64,000 bases of DNA from Catonella massiliensis (GCF_016651435.1 NZ_JAEPRJ010000001.1:1860001-1924000), one strand, 5' to 3'; positions 23,520 through 32,582 are shown, counted from the first letter of the stretch. A program made the numbers and translations. Notes: generated from the letters alone by a model not told the origin.

Positions 23520-25121
23520 TTATAACACTTCCACAGCCCTTTTCTCTACCTCTAACCCTGCCTTGTACCTCTCCATATAAGCCTCAAGTCCTGCTGCATC
23601 TCTAACATCAGGCTCTATGGTAGTTCCTTTCGCATCCTTAAATATTATCTTTTCCAGATACTCAGAAAGGCTCATGTTATCCTTATTTATGAGGTAAGAC
23701 GCAAGTACAGCCATTCCCCAAGGGCCTCCCTCTCCTGCAGTATCCATAACCGTAACAGGAGCATTTACTGCTGCTGCAAGGTAGCTTTGTGCAACCAGAG
23801 GTGTCTTAAAGAGCCCACCATGCCCCATAATCTTAGTCACCTTAACCTTTTCATCCTTAAGGAGAATATCAAGCCCAATCTTAACCGCTCCAAGTGAAGC
23901 ATATAGATGAGATCTCATAAAGTTTGCAAGGTTAAACTTACTCTCAGGCATTCTTGCAAACAATGGCCTGCCCTCATTCAGGTGGACTATACCCTCCCCC
24001 GAATAATAGCCATAAGAAAGAAGTCCCCCACAGTCCTTATCTCCGCTTAAGGAAGCATTATATAATTTGCCATACAGCTCACCCATATCTGCCTTTATTC
24101 CAAAAAGCTCTGCAAATTCCTTGAATATATTCACCCAGGCATTTAAGTCTGAGGTACAGTTATTAGCATGTGCCATAGCTACAGGGTACCCGTCTGGTGT
24201 AGTCACCATATCTATCTCTCTGTAAAGCTTTGATAAGCCCTTTTCAAGCACAAGCATGGCAAAAATGGATGTGCCTGCAGATACATTTCCTGTACCTACA
24301 GCTACCGAGTTGGTAGCCACCATTCCCGTTCCTGCATCTCCCTCAGGCGGACAAAGAGGTACTCCTGCCTCCAGGTTTCCGCTTTCATCAAGAAATGCTG
24401 CTCCCTCAGATGTCAAACTACCTGCATTATCTCCTGCTGAGAGCACCTTAGGAAAGAGCTCCATAAGCTTTACGTGGTAACCCTTATCCAGAACCAGCTT
24501 TTCAAAGTCTTTAATCATCTTTTCATTATAATTCCCATTTTCAATAGGAAAAATACCGGCCGCATCTCCTACACCTATAACTCTTTCTCCAGTGAGCTTA
24601 AAATGTATGTATCCAGCTAATGTTACAGCAAATTCAAGCTCTTTCACATAGTCCTTCTTATCAAGAACTGCCTGATAAATGTGGGCTATAGTCCATCTAA
24701 GAGGTATATTAAAGTTAAAAATCCTGGTCAGTTCATCCGCAGCATCCTCTGTATCGCTATTTCTCCAAGTCTTAAAAGGTGTAAGCAGCATTCCCTCTTT
24801 ATCAAATGCCATAAGTCCATGCATCATGGCACTTATGCCCATTGAGCCTATTTTTTTCAGGGTAACTCCATACTTTTCTTCTACATTTTTTCTTAGAGAA
24901 GTATAGCACTTTTTAAGCCCTGCGTGGATTTCTTCTAAAGGGTAAGTCCATATCCCATCCTTAAGAGAGTTCTCCCAGTCATAGACACCAACACCCAGAA
25001 CCTCTCCGCTAAAATCAACAAGTACAGCCTTTATCCTGGTTGAGCCAAACTCTATACCAAGGGATGTCCTCCCTTGTTTTATAAGCCTAGACTTCTCACT
25101 GCAAATCGCTTCATTTCCCAT
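23520..25121 (-). CDS. FGGY-family carbohydrate kinase, probable L-ribulokinase
   Basis: A 533-residue protein with the two-domain FGGY sugar-kinase fold: GIEFGSTRIKAVLVD (phosphate 1 motif), ISAMMHGLMAFD, TWRNSDT (sugar-binding region), GVGDAAGIFPI (substrate aspartate) and GHGGLFKTPLVAQ (adenosine motif). Many clostridia use an FGGY enzyme of this size in the ara operon instead of classical AraB. From context it should phosphorylate L-ribulose to L-ribulose 5-phosphate; D-xylulose is the alternative substrate. It sits 14 bp downstream of araD with an ATG preceded by GGAGAGAA. Confidence 0.85.
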   Translation of the reverse strand: MGNEAICSEKSRLIKQGRTSLGIEFGSTRIKAVLVDFSGEVLGVGVYDWENSLKDGIWTYPLEEIHAGLKKCYTSLRKNVEEKYGVTLKKIGSMGISAMMHGLMAFDKEGMLLTPFKTWRNSDTEDAADELTRIFNFNIPLRWTIAHIYQAVLDKKDYVKELEFAVTLAGYIHFKLTGERVIGVGDAAGIFPIENGNYNEKMIKDFEKLVLDKGYHVKLMELFPKVLSAGDNAGSLTSEGAAFLDESGNLEAGVPLCPPEGDAGTGMVATNSVAVGTGNVSAGTSIFAMLVLEKGLSKLYREIDMVTTPDGYPVAMAHANNCTSDLNAWVNIFKEFAELFGIKADMGELYGKLYNASLSGDKDCGGLLSYGYYSGEGIVHLNEGRPLFARMPESKFNLANFMRSHLYASLGAVKIGLDILLKDEKVKVTKIMGHGGLFKTPLVAQSYLAAAVNAPVTVMDTAGEGGPWGMAVLASYLINKDNMSLSEYLEKIIFKDAKGTTIEPDVRDAAGLEAYMERYKAGLEVEKRAVEVL

Positions 25122-25135
25122 ATTCTCTCCATTTC

Positions 25136-25831
25136 TTACTTCTGCCCATAGTACGCATTTGGTCCATGTTTTCTTGTAAAATGCTTCTCAAGGTAATGAG
25201 CAGGAGCATTTTCCGCCTTAGGATTTACTATCTTAGCAAAGATATCCATCTTGGCTACCTCCTCCATAACTACCGCGTTATGCACAGCGTCAAAAGGTGT
25301 CTTTCCCCAGGAAAATGGGCCGTGGCTCTTACAGATGCAGGCAGGAACATAGTCAGGATTGATATTCTTTTCATTAAAGGCCTTTACTATCACAAGACCG
25401 GTATTCTTCTCATAATCCTCATCTATCTCCTCCTTGGTAAGATGCCTTATGCAAGGTATATTCCCATAGAAATAGTCGCACTGGGTGGTACCCATGCAAG
25501 GTATGTCCTCGCCTGCCTGCGCAAAGCCTACTGCATAAGGAGAATGAGTATGCACTATTCCACCTATATTTGGAAAAGCCTTGTAGAGTTCAATGTGGGT
25601 TTTGGTGTCAGAGGAAGGGTTGAGCTCTCCTTCCACCCTGCCTCCATCGAGGCCAACTACAACCATATCCTCAGGTCTTAGTTTATCATATTCCACTCCG
25701 CTTGGTTTTATAACCACAAGTCCCTTCTCCCTGTCTATGCCAGATACATTACCCCAGGTAAAGGTAACCAGACCATATTTTGGTAAAAGCATATTGGCTT
25801 CGTAAACTCTTTGTTTAAGCTCGTTTAGCAT
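25136..25831 (-). CDS. araD: L-ribulose-5-phosphate 4-epimerase
   Basis: A 231-residue protein at the standard AraD length. It has [10 protein letters not shown] and [14 protein letters not shown], zinc ligands in VHTHSPYA (His95, His97) and a third His in [10 protein letters not shown] (about 171). The tail residues [10 protein letters not shown] are typical of AraD C-termini. It converts L-ribulose 5-phosphate to D-xylulose 5-phosphate, the last dedicated step of arabinose breakdown. It is 10 bp downstream of araA, with GGAGG before the ATG. Confidence 0.97.
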   Translation of the reverse strand: MLNELKQRVYEANMLLPKYGLVTFTWGNVSGIDREKGLVVIKPSGVEYDKLRPEDMVVVGLDGGRVEGELNPSSDTKTHIELYKAFPNIGGIVHTHSPYAVGFAQAGEDIPCMGTTQCDYFYGNIPCIRHLTKEEIDEDYEKNTGLVIVKAFNEKNINPDYVPACICKSHGPFSWGKTPFDAVHNAVVMEEVAKMDIFAKIVNPKAENAPAHYLEKHFTRKHGPNAYYGQK

Positions 25832-25841
25832 AACGGCCTCC

Positions 25842-27283
25842 TTATTTCATAAAGAACTTCTGTAAATCAGCTTCTGTGGTGTCATCACCAATTGTAATAA
25901 GTTCTGTGCCTGTAAGCCTTGCAAACATAGCTATATCATCCCTTGTAAGCGCTGTAGATACCACCGAGTGATGAGCACCTCCTGCATAGCACCAGGCTGA
26001 AGTTCCGATGTTAAAATTAGGTTTGTGTCGGTACATAATCCTTGCCACAGGAAGCTTAGGCATTGGCTTAGGCTGTTTTACAAGTTCTATATCTGCACAT
26101 ATAATTCTAAATCTATCTCCCATATCCACCATTGTTACCTGAATTCCATCTCCAGTAACACCATCAAATACAAGTCTTGCAGGATCATCCTTCCCGCCTA
26201 TTCCAAGTGGATGAACCTGTATCTCAGGCTTGGTGGCTGCAAATGCTGGTGGAACCTCAAGCATATGAGAAGCAAGCTCAAGCTCCTCTCCCTCTGTAAG
26301 GTCATAGGTGTAGTCCTCAATAAAGCCTGTAGCGCCTTCCCTACCCTCAGCCATCTTCATAAGTATAGCTGACATGGCTGATATCTTGTAGTCTCCCTCC
26401 GGACCAAAGCCAACACCCTTTGTCATAAGGTTCTGTACAGCAAGTCCCGGAAGCTGCTTAAGCCCGTGTAAATCCTGGAAGGTATCTGCAAAGGCTCCAA
26501 TTTTATTCTTTTCTAAAAACTTCTCAATAGCTACCTCATACTTTGCCTGCTCACTTACAGCCTCTGTGTTTGTGGTAGCCATAGTGTATTTGTCAGCATA
26601 TTCCTTCATCTTAGCATCGATTTCTTCTTTTGACACCTTAGCTGCTATATCTACTATATCACCAATTGCGTAATAATTACACTCCCAGCCGTATTTAATC
26701 TGGCTCTCTACCCTATCGCCGTCAGTAACAGCAACTTCTCTCATATTGTTACCAAAGGAAGCGACTTTAAGTTTCCTTGAAAATGCTATAGCCTTAGATA
26801 CCTCTGCAAAACGTTTAATCTTAGCAATTACATTTGAATGCTTGTAAAATCCCGCTGCAACCTCGTGTGTGATTCCCATTCTTGCTAAAATGAGGCATAC
26901 TCTCTATCGCCGTGTGCAGCCTGATTGAGATTCATAAAGTCCATATCTATACTGTCATAAGGAAGCTTTTCATTTGCCTGAGTATGAAGGTGGAGAAGAG
27001 GCTTTCTAAGCTCCTGCAAGCCTTTTATCCACATTTTCGCAGGTGAAAATGTATGCATCCAGGTGATTACACCTACACAGTCATCATCATTTGACACCTT
27101 GCGGAGATTATTTATACAAATCTCTGAAGTCTCAACTGTAGGAAGCAGTTCTACCTCTACTATCCCTTTTAGCTTTTCATTTAAGAATTCAGCCATTTCT
27201 TTGCTGTCATCTGCCACCTGCTTAAGGCACTCATCACCGTATAAATCCTGTGAACCTACAACAAAATATAACTTTTCCATCAT
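25842..27283 (-). pseudogene. araA: L-arabinose isomerase araA, interrupted by a one-base deletion
   Basis: The N-terminal part (26885-27283; MMEKLYFVVGSQDLYGDE ... NLNQAAHGDREYASF) and C-terminal part (25842-26879; MGITHEVAAGFYKHSNVIAK ... [11 protein letters not shown]) together make one AraA of about 480 residues. At 26887-26890 a run has four A's (T's on the coding strand). Five would give ASF-LARMGITHEV, restoring the frame exactly. Active-site residues are all present (PLGIGGKDDPARLVFDG, and the GGAHHS histidines), and downstream genes are intact. No good ribosome binding site precedes the second ATG. The choices are sequencing error, recent mutation, or frameshift recoding; the last is least likely. 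Confidence 0.9.
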
Positions 27284-27295
27284 TATTCCCTCCTG

Positions 27296-28417
27296 TTATT
27301 TTTCTATTATGTCCCTTACAGAATTACCATCGTTAAGTACGACGGGAAATCTGTGGGAGTAATTTTTATTCTGCCAATGGCTGTCTGTCAACATTTTTAT
27401 CAACTTCTTTGCCGCAGTCATCCCTAGCTCAGCCTTTGGGTGCACAGCAGAGTAAATCTTAAGGCTTTCATTTTCTACAAGCCTGGCATCATCAAACGAA
27501 ACCATTGATAAGTCCCTTGGTACTAATACCCCCTTATCTTTTAAGAAATCCAGATAAGAGTAGGCTATCTCATCATTGTACATTATCATAGCTGTACAAT
27601 CTTTTGCTTTTCTAAATGTTTTTGCAAATATTTTGTCTCTTTGTTTCTCCGCCATATCCTTAGTTGAGTACCATCTGATATAGTCATCATCAAACTTGAC
27701 CCCATAGTCCGAAAGACACCCTATAAAACCTTTATACCTCTCCTGACCCTGGATGTCGTCATACTTGAACATCCCTCCTATCCTCTTATGTCCGTTCTTT
27801 ATAAGGTGTTTGGTCAGCTCATAGCCCGCCTCCGCATCCGACATCTCTATACTGCTAAAGTTCTGATTTGAGTAGTGGTTATGTATGAATATTGTTGGTA
27901 TTTTCTTTTTCACTATTTCCTTATAAAGTCTTATATTAGGATTTGGAAAGCTTGACTTGGTACCTTCTATTATAAGCCCCGATACCCCTGCTTTTAAAAA
28001 TCCTTCTAAGTATATAGCCTCATCATTAAGTCTGTTTTTGGTAACCGCCACATCTATGAAATAGCCTTTCTCCTCAAGAACCGACCTGATTCCCTCATAC
28101 ACTTGCGGGAAGAGATAATCTGAAAAGTAGCTAAGAATAAGTCCTATATGCTTCTTTTCCTTGTCACTTTCTGCATTTTTGTAAGAAACAAAGGTGCCGC
28201 TTCCTCTTACTCTTGTAATTAGTCCTTCTTGTTCAAGCTGCTTTAGCGCATTCCTTACTGTCTGTCTTGAATAGCCAAATTTCTTCGCAAGCACGTGCTC
28301 CGATGGGAACTTCTCCCCATCCTTTATCACTCCGCTAAGAATAAGGGTATGCGCCCAGTTGTAGAGTTTACGATACTTTAGGCTGTCATTTCCGGACTTA
28401 TCCAAAACATTTGACAT
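27296..28417 (-). CDS. araR: Arabinose operon repressor (GntR DNA-binding, LacI-type sensor)
   Basis: A 373-residue protein. A GntR winged helix (about 12-80; SEHVLAKKFGYSRQTVRNAL, QEGLITRVRGSGTFV) is fused to a LacI/GalR periplasmic-binding-like sensor (about 95-373; IGLILSYFSDYLFPQVYEGI, KKIPTIFIHNHYSN). This chimera is the hallmark of AraR, which is released from DNA by L-arabinose. It is the first gene of the operon araR-araA-araD-kinase-transaldolase. It has a GAGGTGG ribosome binding site and its own promoter at 28448-28476, so it is autoregulated. Confidence 0.93.
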   Translation of the reverse strand: MSNVLDKSGNDSLKYRKLYNWAHTLILSGVIKDGEKFPSEHVLAKKFGYSRQTVRNALKQLEQEGLITRVRGSGTFVSYKNAESDKEKKHIGLILSYFSDYLFPQVYEGIRSVLEEKGYFIDVAVTKNRLNDEAIYLEGFLKAGVSGLIIEGTKSSFPNPNIRLYKEIVKKKIPTIFIHNHYSNQNFSSIEMSDAEAGYELTKHLIKNGHKRIGGMFKYDDIQGQERYKGFIGCLSDYGVKFDDDYIRWYSTKDMAEKQRDKIFAKTFRKAKDCTAMIMYNDEIAYSYLDFLKDKGVLVPRDLSMVSFDDARLVENESLKIYSAVHPKAELGMTAAKKLIKMLTDSHWQNKNYSHRFPVVLNDGNSVRDIIEK

Positions 28418-28447
28418 AATGAACCACCTCTTTATTTCTTTATTTTC

Positions 28448-28476
28448 ATAATAATATTGTCTACTAAGTAAAGCAA
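28448..28476 (-). promoter_or_regulatory. Promoter of the arabinose operon
   Basis: On the minus strand, TTGCTT (28471-28476), a 17-bp spacer and TATTAT (28448-28453), about 30 bp upstream of the araR start. An AAGTTGTATTTAAATAGACTT near-palindrome at about 28502-28522 lies just upstream and shares its left half with the operator at 28794. Confidence 0.5.
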
Positions 28477-28655
28477 GGGAATTTAATTTTAAAAGTATAA
28501 AAGTTGTATTTAAATAGACTTTTTAAAATAATCAAATGAGCATTATCTATATAAATGAATATATCCTATTCCAGTGATTTTTTCAACATTTTCCTCACTT
28601 TATCCACAGGTTTAAAGCCCACTATAGCCTATGTTCACTTATTATAAGTTTACAT

Positions 28656-28708
28656 GAGGGGCAAAAGTATTTGGCACGCTATGGTACAGGATTGCCACAG
28701 CTTCGCCT
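28656..28708. repeat. Dispersed palindromic repeat, copy 4 (degenerate)
   Basis: GAGGGGCAAAAGTATTTGGCA followed by GCTATGGTACAGGATTGCC matches the GGGTGTCAAAAGTATTTGACACCC-type core and the TGATACAGGATTGCCACA tail of copies 5 and 6, with several changes. It is in the 686-bp gap 28418-29103. Apart from this copy, the promoter, the operator and a terminator, that gap shows only a short decayed frame near 28905-28960. Confidence 0.5.
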
Positions 28709-28793
28709 ATCATAATTCTCATAAAATATGCATTAGTTTACAAAATAAGCCTTAGTTTAATCCATATATTCCATCTTAAATAGTTGAGATTTT

Positions 28794-28817
28794 AAATACA
28801 ACTTTGAAGTTGTATTT
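28794..28817. promoter_or_regulatory. Perfect inverted repeat, candidate AraR operator
   Basis: AAATACAACTT (28794-28804), two bases, AAGTTGTATTT (28807-28817) gives perfect 11-bp arms. It resembles AraR-type palindromes in length and in its TACAA/TTGTA core. The half-site AAGTTGTATTT recurs at about 28502, so a looped repressor complex is conceivable. The ligand protein is inference from position. Confidence 0.5.
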
Positions 28818-28979
28818 TATAAAATATGCTGATAGTTCCCACTTGTCTCTCTTAATCCAGAGCTTACTTCTTATTTTTATTACTCCTATAACAACTTGTC
28901 AAGGGCTATCCAGTCGTTTACATCATCTTTTGATATTGGTAGTTTCGGTTAGTGTATAATTATAATTGGCGATAGCAAA

Positions 28980-29000
28980 AAAGGAGGGACTGCCTCCTTT
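28980..29000 (-). terminator. Intrinsic terminator after hicB
   Basis: AAAGGAGG (28980-28987), five bases, CCTCCTTT (28993-29000), followed on the minus strand by TTTTTTG. It is 105 bp beyond the hicB stop. Confidence 0.75.
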
Positions 29001-29103
29001 CCAATAGTACATTTTATTTATTATTGATTTGCTAAAAAATAACGAAATGGAAAATAACTGTATGACTAATGCTATCGTAAACTTCTTTATTATTTAAGTT
29101 GCT

Positions 29104-29406
29104 TTATTCATTAAAAAATTTAAACTTTGAAATATCAATTTTATCCGTATCATATTGTATAAGAACAGCTTTCTCATTTTTGCCTAACCTAATATTTTCT
29201 ATAGAAGACGGCTTGGGATATGCTTCTATTTCACTATCAATCAGACAAAGCTGCAGTATATCCAGTGCCATATTGGCTCCCTCAGCGTAGTTCCTTGCAC
29301 AAGTATTTGCCTCCGGAATATCAGGGAATGTAATTGATATTCCGTATTTTTCTTCGCTTTTGTCATATTCGTCATAATTAAAAACTGCATAATAACTAAC
29401 TCTCAT
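29104..29406 (-). CDS. HicB-family antitoxin-like protein (no HicA partner nearby)
   Basis: About 100 residues, starting at the ATG at 29406 behind a perfect GGAGG. The YYAVFNYDE...YGISITFPDIPEANTCARNY segment with AEGANMALDILQLCL is the HicB partial-RNase-H-like fold, in which the antitoxin domain plugs HicA. The usual C-terminal HTH/RHH DNA-binding tail is missing; the protein ends in KIDISKFKFFNE. No HicA-like double-stranded RNA-binding gene is present on either side. It is 41 bp downstream of the AlbA/Schlafen gene and probably cotranscribed. Confidence 0.8.
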   Translation of the reverse strand: MRVSYYAVFNYDEYDKSEEKYGISITFPDIPEANTCARNYAEGANMALDILQLCLIDSEIEAYPKPSSIENIRLGKNEKAVLIQYDTDKIDISKFKFFNE

Positions 29407-29447
29407 AATACCTCCATTCTGCCGGCTTTGAGGCAGAAAAACCTTCA

Positions 29448-30887
29448 CTAAACGCTAACCATATCAGGGTTCGTTTTATAGTATGCTGCCCTTGAAACTT
29501 TGCTCTTCATAAGGTAGCCGTGCTTTTCAAGATTGCCTAGAACTCTCTTTCTAAAATAGGTTGAATCACTTACTCCCAAGTATTCAGCTATCTCGGATAC
29601 CTTATGTGCATTAAGATAACAAAAATTTAGTACCTTTTCATCTAGGTCAGTTCCTTCAGGTACGGGTACAAAGTTCAAACCTTCCACAACATCATTTTCA
29701 ATACCTCTATCATAAGTCAAATCAGGAAGAACTAGAGTAAAATGATCCGATCTTGAGTAAATATATGGTTTATGTTTTTCATCTGCTGATGCATACTCCT
29801 CCACAATCTTATCAAAACCCGTGCCTGCTGCCTCCATTACATTGCAAGCTACCAATACTCCACAAATCAACTCGTTTCTTCTTTTTGAAATAATTCCTGA
29901 TAAATCATAAGTTTTCCCCAGCTTCTCACCCCTATAAAATCCACCTGGAGAAGATAATTCCAAACGATCCTTAAACATATCAACCTGTATTTGAGTGCCA
30001 TCCAAATAGTAGTCCCTATGGGCAACCGCATTTATAACACCTTCAAACAAAGCTCTTAAAGGAAATGCATCTATATTTATATGGGTATTATCAAGCTTTA
30101 CCATACTATGATTCATTCTCATGGTCACAAATTCAATGATATAATCAATGGTCGAGGTAATATTGCCATTAAACCTGTTAATTGTAATAACCCTGTCACT
30201 TCCCTTATTAAATCCTGAGAAAACTGAGCACTGTACTTCTGTTTTCTTACCATCATAATTATCCATAAATAAGACTGCACCATTTAATAGGTACCCTTCC
30301 TCATTTACAAAGCCAAGTGACTGTAACGCCTTTTCTTTTAGTACTTTACCTTTATTATGTTCTTTATAAAACCTATGAAGATCCAAGAATTTATCTGATT
30401 CATATTTTATATCAGAAACCAATATATCATACTGGGTTTTCTTACTTTTAACGCTCATTTCGATTATTTCTTCATAGGTTGCACCGTTTGTAAATCCGTC
30501 ACGCCGTATAAAAATAGAAGGGATATTTTTATATTTTAATATTACAGGCTTAGCTGCCGATTCATCAATCGCTATCTTAATTATAAAGCGTTCTTTACCA
30601 TTTACTTTATATCCTATGAAGGATATTTTCATTTGTGGTCTTGGTGTCAAATGTTCATTAACCTGATTGTTGAAGTAGTTCCTTTCATTATCTGCGCCCT
30701 TCCTATCAAAACCAATCAACTTATTGGTCTTATCCTCCACTCCAATATAAAAATCTCCTCCGGATGCATTGGCAAATCCTGCAATACTTTTAAGCCAGCC
30801 GATAACATCCTCTCTATTTAGGATTGCCTTGCTCTCAAACTTGTCACTTTCAAGCTTCACATCGCCAATTATCTCATCTAAATACAT
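29448..30887 (-). CDS. AlbA/Schlafen (AAA_4) domain transcriptional regulator with HATPase-like region
   Basis: A 479-residue protein. The N-terminal AlbA_2/Schlafen DNA-binding domain (about 10-135) has ESDKFESKAIL, SIAGFANASGGDFYIGVED and SIFIRRDGFTNGATYEEI. The HATPase_c_4-type domain (about 255-390) has INAVAHRDYYLDGTQIQV, LELSSPGGF and AAGTGFDKI. The C-terminal winged helix (about 425-470) has SEIAEYLGVSDSTYFRKRV. Such proteins are stress- or defence-linked regulators. Seven iterons cover its promoter, which suggests it binds its own control region. Confidence 0.85.
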   Translation of the reverse strand: MYLDEIIGDVKLESDKFESKAILNREDVIGWLKSIAGFANASGGDFYIGVEDKTNKLIGFDRKGADNERNYFNNQVNEHLTPRPQMKISFIGYKVNGKERFIIKIAIDESAAKPVILKYKNIPSIFIRRDGFTNGATYEEIIEMSVKSKKTQYDILVSDIKYESDKFLDLHRFYKEHNKGKVLKEKALQSLGFVNEEGYLLNGAVLFMDNYDGKKTEVQCSVFSGFNKGSDRVITINRFNGNITSTIDYIIEFVTMRMNHSMVKLDNTHINIDAFPLRALFEGVINAVAHRDYYLDGTQIQVDMFKDRLELSSPGGFYRGEKLGKTYDLSGIISKRRNELICGVLVACNVMEAAGTGFDKIVEEYASADEKHKPYIYSRSDHFTLVLPDLTYDRGIENDVVEGLNFVPVPEGTDLDEKVLNFCYLNAHKVSEIAEYLGVSDSTYFRKRVLGNLEKHGYLMKSKVSRAAYYKTNPDMVSV

Positions 30888-30910
30888 AACGTCACCTCTT
30901 TATTTGAACT

Positions 30911-30984
30911 ACTTCAATAATACTTCAAAGTCACTTCAAAGTCAACTTCAAAATCACTTCAAACTCACTTCAAAATCACTTCAA
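30911..30984. promoter_or_regulatory. Seven ACTTCAA iterons overlapping the AlbA/Schlafen gene promoter
   Basis: ACTTCAA occurs at 30911, 30922, 30933, 30945, 30956, 30967 and 30978: spacings are 11, 11, 12, 11, 11, 11 bp, one helical turn each. A minus-strand promoter, TTGACT (30940-30945), 17 bp, TATTAT (30917-30922), is embedded in the array and the gene starts at 30887. All sites face one side of the helix, as expected for cooperative binding by one regulator. Confidence 0.8.
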
Positions 30985-30997
30985 ACTAATGGTGATC

Positions 30998-31144
30998 CTA
31001 ATCTACAAATCTGTAATCCGTTACCTCATCAGGGTTTACCTTTATCTTGCTTTTGTCAAAGCAGCCCTTAAAATGATAAATATCCACAAAGTAATTATCT
31101 CCGCTTTCTGCATCTTCATTTTTGTAGCTGTAAATTAATTTTTG
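30998..31144 (-). pseudogene. Nudix hydrolase, C-terminal remnant
   Basis: A 48-codon open frame ends in a TAG at 30998-31000 and is closed upstream by TAA (31145-31147). Its translation (KLIYSYKNEDAESGDNYFVD, then IYHFKGCFDK and NPDEVTDYRFVD) is the last third of a Nudix hydrolase. The Nudix box itself is gone. No start or ribosome binding site remains. With the iterons and the hairpin it fills the 320-bp gap 30888-31207. Confidence 0.65.
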
Positions 31145-31150
31145 TTATTT

Positions 31151-31216
31151 GAAAAAGTAAGTTCCAGTCTGAGCTTCAATTTAAATATTGAAGCATAGAT
31201 GCAGAACTTACTTTTT
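31151..31216. terminator. Long hairpin overlapping the end of the DUF4143 ATPase gene
   Basis: GAAAAAGTAAGTTC (31151-31164) pairs with GAACTTACTTTTTC (31203-31216), and inside it GCTTCAAT pairs with ATTGAAGC. The right arm covers the gene's last codons and stop. The outer arm supplies a T-rich exit on the minus strand, so a terminator is likely. Confidence 0.55.
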
Positions 31217-32566
31217 CAATTCACCCCAATTACTTCTACCGGCTAAATTTTCAAAAAACATTACATAATAAATCGGCATATATATAACCTTATCCTTTTT
31301 AATAATTTCTCTTTCATTTGACAATACATACGCCTTTTTAAGATTATAAGCTTCATTTTTTGTAAAATTACTTAAAGCACTATGCACGGTATAGTCTTTA
31401 CCTGATTTTACCTCAACAGGCACCACTGACAGGCTGTCATAATCATCAATCAGATAATCTACTTCTCCCTTGTCCCTATTATCATAGTAAAACAGCTTAT
31501 ATCCATGTGCTATTAACTCACTTGCAACTACTGTTTCATAAACCGAGCCAAGATTTATACTTCTTTCATCATCTAACACTGCTCTGATATTATTTCCATA
31601 AAGAACACTTGTTAATATACCTACATCATTTAAGTATAGCTTTAGCAGATTCTTACTGCTTGACTGCACAAGCGGAAAGCTCGGATTTGATATAGCCTGA
31701 ACATTTAGTGCAATCCCTGCGCTAATTAAGTATTCGAACTCATCACTATAATCGTTAAATGTCTTTCCTTTTTTATTCTCAATGTTTTTTGCTACAATAC
31801 GCTTCTTTTTATTTTCCATATTCGAAGGAAGCATATCGTATATTCTTCGTATTTTTAACTTATTTTCTCCATCATACTTTGAAGCATCAGCGGCATAGTA
31901 TTCCCTAATTTCATTTTGAATCTCACGCACAAGCACAATATTGGGGTTTTGTATATACGAATTTACTGCCTCCGGAAGTCCTCCTACCAGTAGATATTTA
32001 CGAAATAATTCCATAATCTTATTATGAGTGGCTTCATCAAGTGCCTCTTCATTCTCATATTTTTTACGCAGAAATGATATGGTCATTTCATTAAATCCAT
32101 TGGCATATAAAAATTCTTCAAAATCAAGTGGAAACATTCTTACCTTTCTTATGCTACCCATAGGTATGGAAGTCGTCTGCGACAAGGTAACTCCTAACAA
32201 TGAACCACTTGCTATAAATGTAAACCTGCCATCCTGCGATAAGAACTTAAGCAGGGTTAGTAGAGCGGGATATGCCTGTATCTCATCAATAAAAATAAGA
32301 GTGTCTTCTTTTTGTCCCATCTTATTTCCTGCTAGCATACTGACTTGAAAATAAAAATCCTCAACAGTTTTTACTCTTTCAAAAAGTCTATCCTTAAGCG
32401 AATCTTCAATCATGTTGATCTCAATGAAATTTTTATACAGCTCTTCTCCTACATAACGGATAATATAGGTTTTTCCTACCTGTCTGGCTCCATCAATAAG
32501 TAAAACCTTATTAGAAGTGCTTTGTAGGTGCTCTCTAATCAGGCTTTCAATCTTTCTAATCAACAT
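31208..32566 (-). CDS. AAA_14/DUF4143 ATPase with PD-(D/E)XK-like C-terminus
   Basis: About 452 residues. Walker A is GARQVGKT, Walker B is LIFIDEIQ, followed by sensor-type FIASGSLLG and the MFPLDFEEFL motif of AAA_14. The DUF4143 domain ends with GEVDYLI and VVPVEVKSGKD, a PD-(D/E)XK nuclease signature (E/D...E-x-K). Proteins of this group are common, often mobile and poorly understood; a nuclease-linked ATPase of selfish or defence character is a reasonable guess. The ATG at 32566 has GGAGATAA upstream; the frame extends to a TTG at 32593 inside the 33-bp repeat array. Confidence 0.85.
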   Translation of the reverse strand: MLIRKIESLIREHLQSTSNKVLLIDGARQVGKTYIIRYVGEELYKNFIEINMIEDSLKDRLFERVKTVEDFYFQVSMLAGNKMGQKEDTLIFIDEIQAYPALLTLLKFLSQDGRFTFIASGSLLGVTLSQTTSIPMGSIRKVRMFPLDFEEFLYANGFNEMTISFLRKKYENEEALDEATHNKIMELFRKYLLVGGLPEAVNSYIQNPNIVLVREIQNEIREYYAADASKYDGENKLKIRRIYDMLPSNMENKKKRIVAKNIENKKGKTFNDYSDEFEYLISAGIALNVQAISNPSFPLVQSSSKNLLKLYLNDVGILTSVLYGNNIRAVLDDERSINLGSVYETVVASELIAHGYKLFYYDNRDKGEVDYLIDDYDSLSVVPVEVKSGKDYTVHSALSNFTKNEAYNLKKAYVLSNEREIIKKDKVIYMPIYYVMFFENLAGRSNWGELKK

Positions 32567-32582
32567 ATTTTTATCTCCATTC

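Noticed and set aside
26880..26892. Programmed -1 frameshift in araA
   Set aside because: The T4 run is short, a -1 slip would mismatch tRNA-Phe on AUU, no downstream pseudoknot or internal Shine-Dalgarno is seen, and AraA is not known to be recoded.
28905..28960. Short minus-strand frame (PISKDDVNDWIALDKLL)
   Set aside because: It is closed by stops within about 20 codons, lacks a start and ribosome binding site, and no family can be named.
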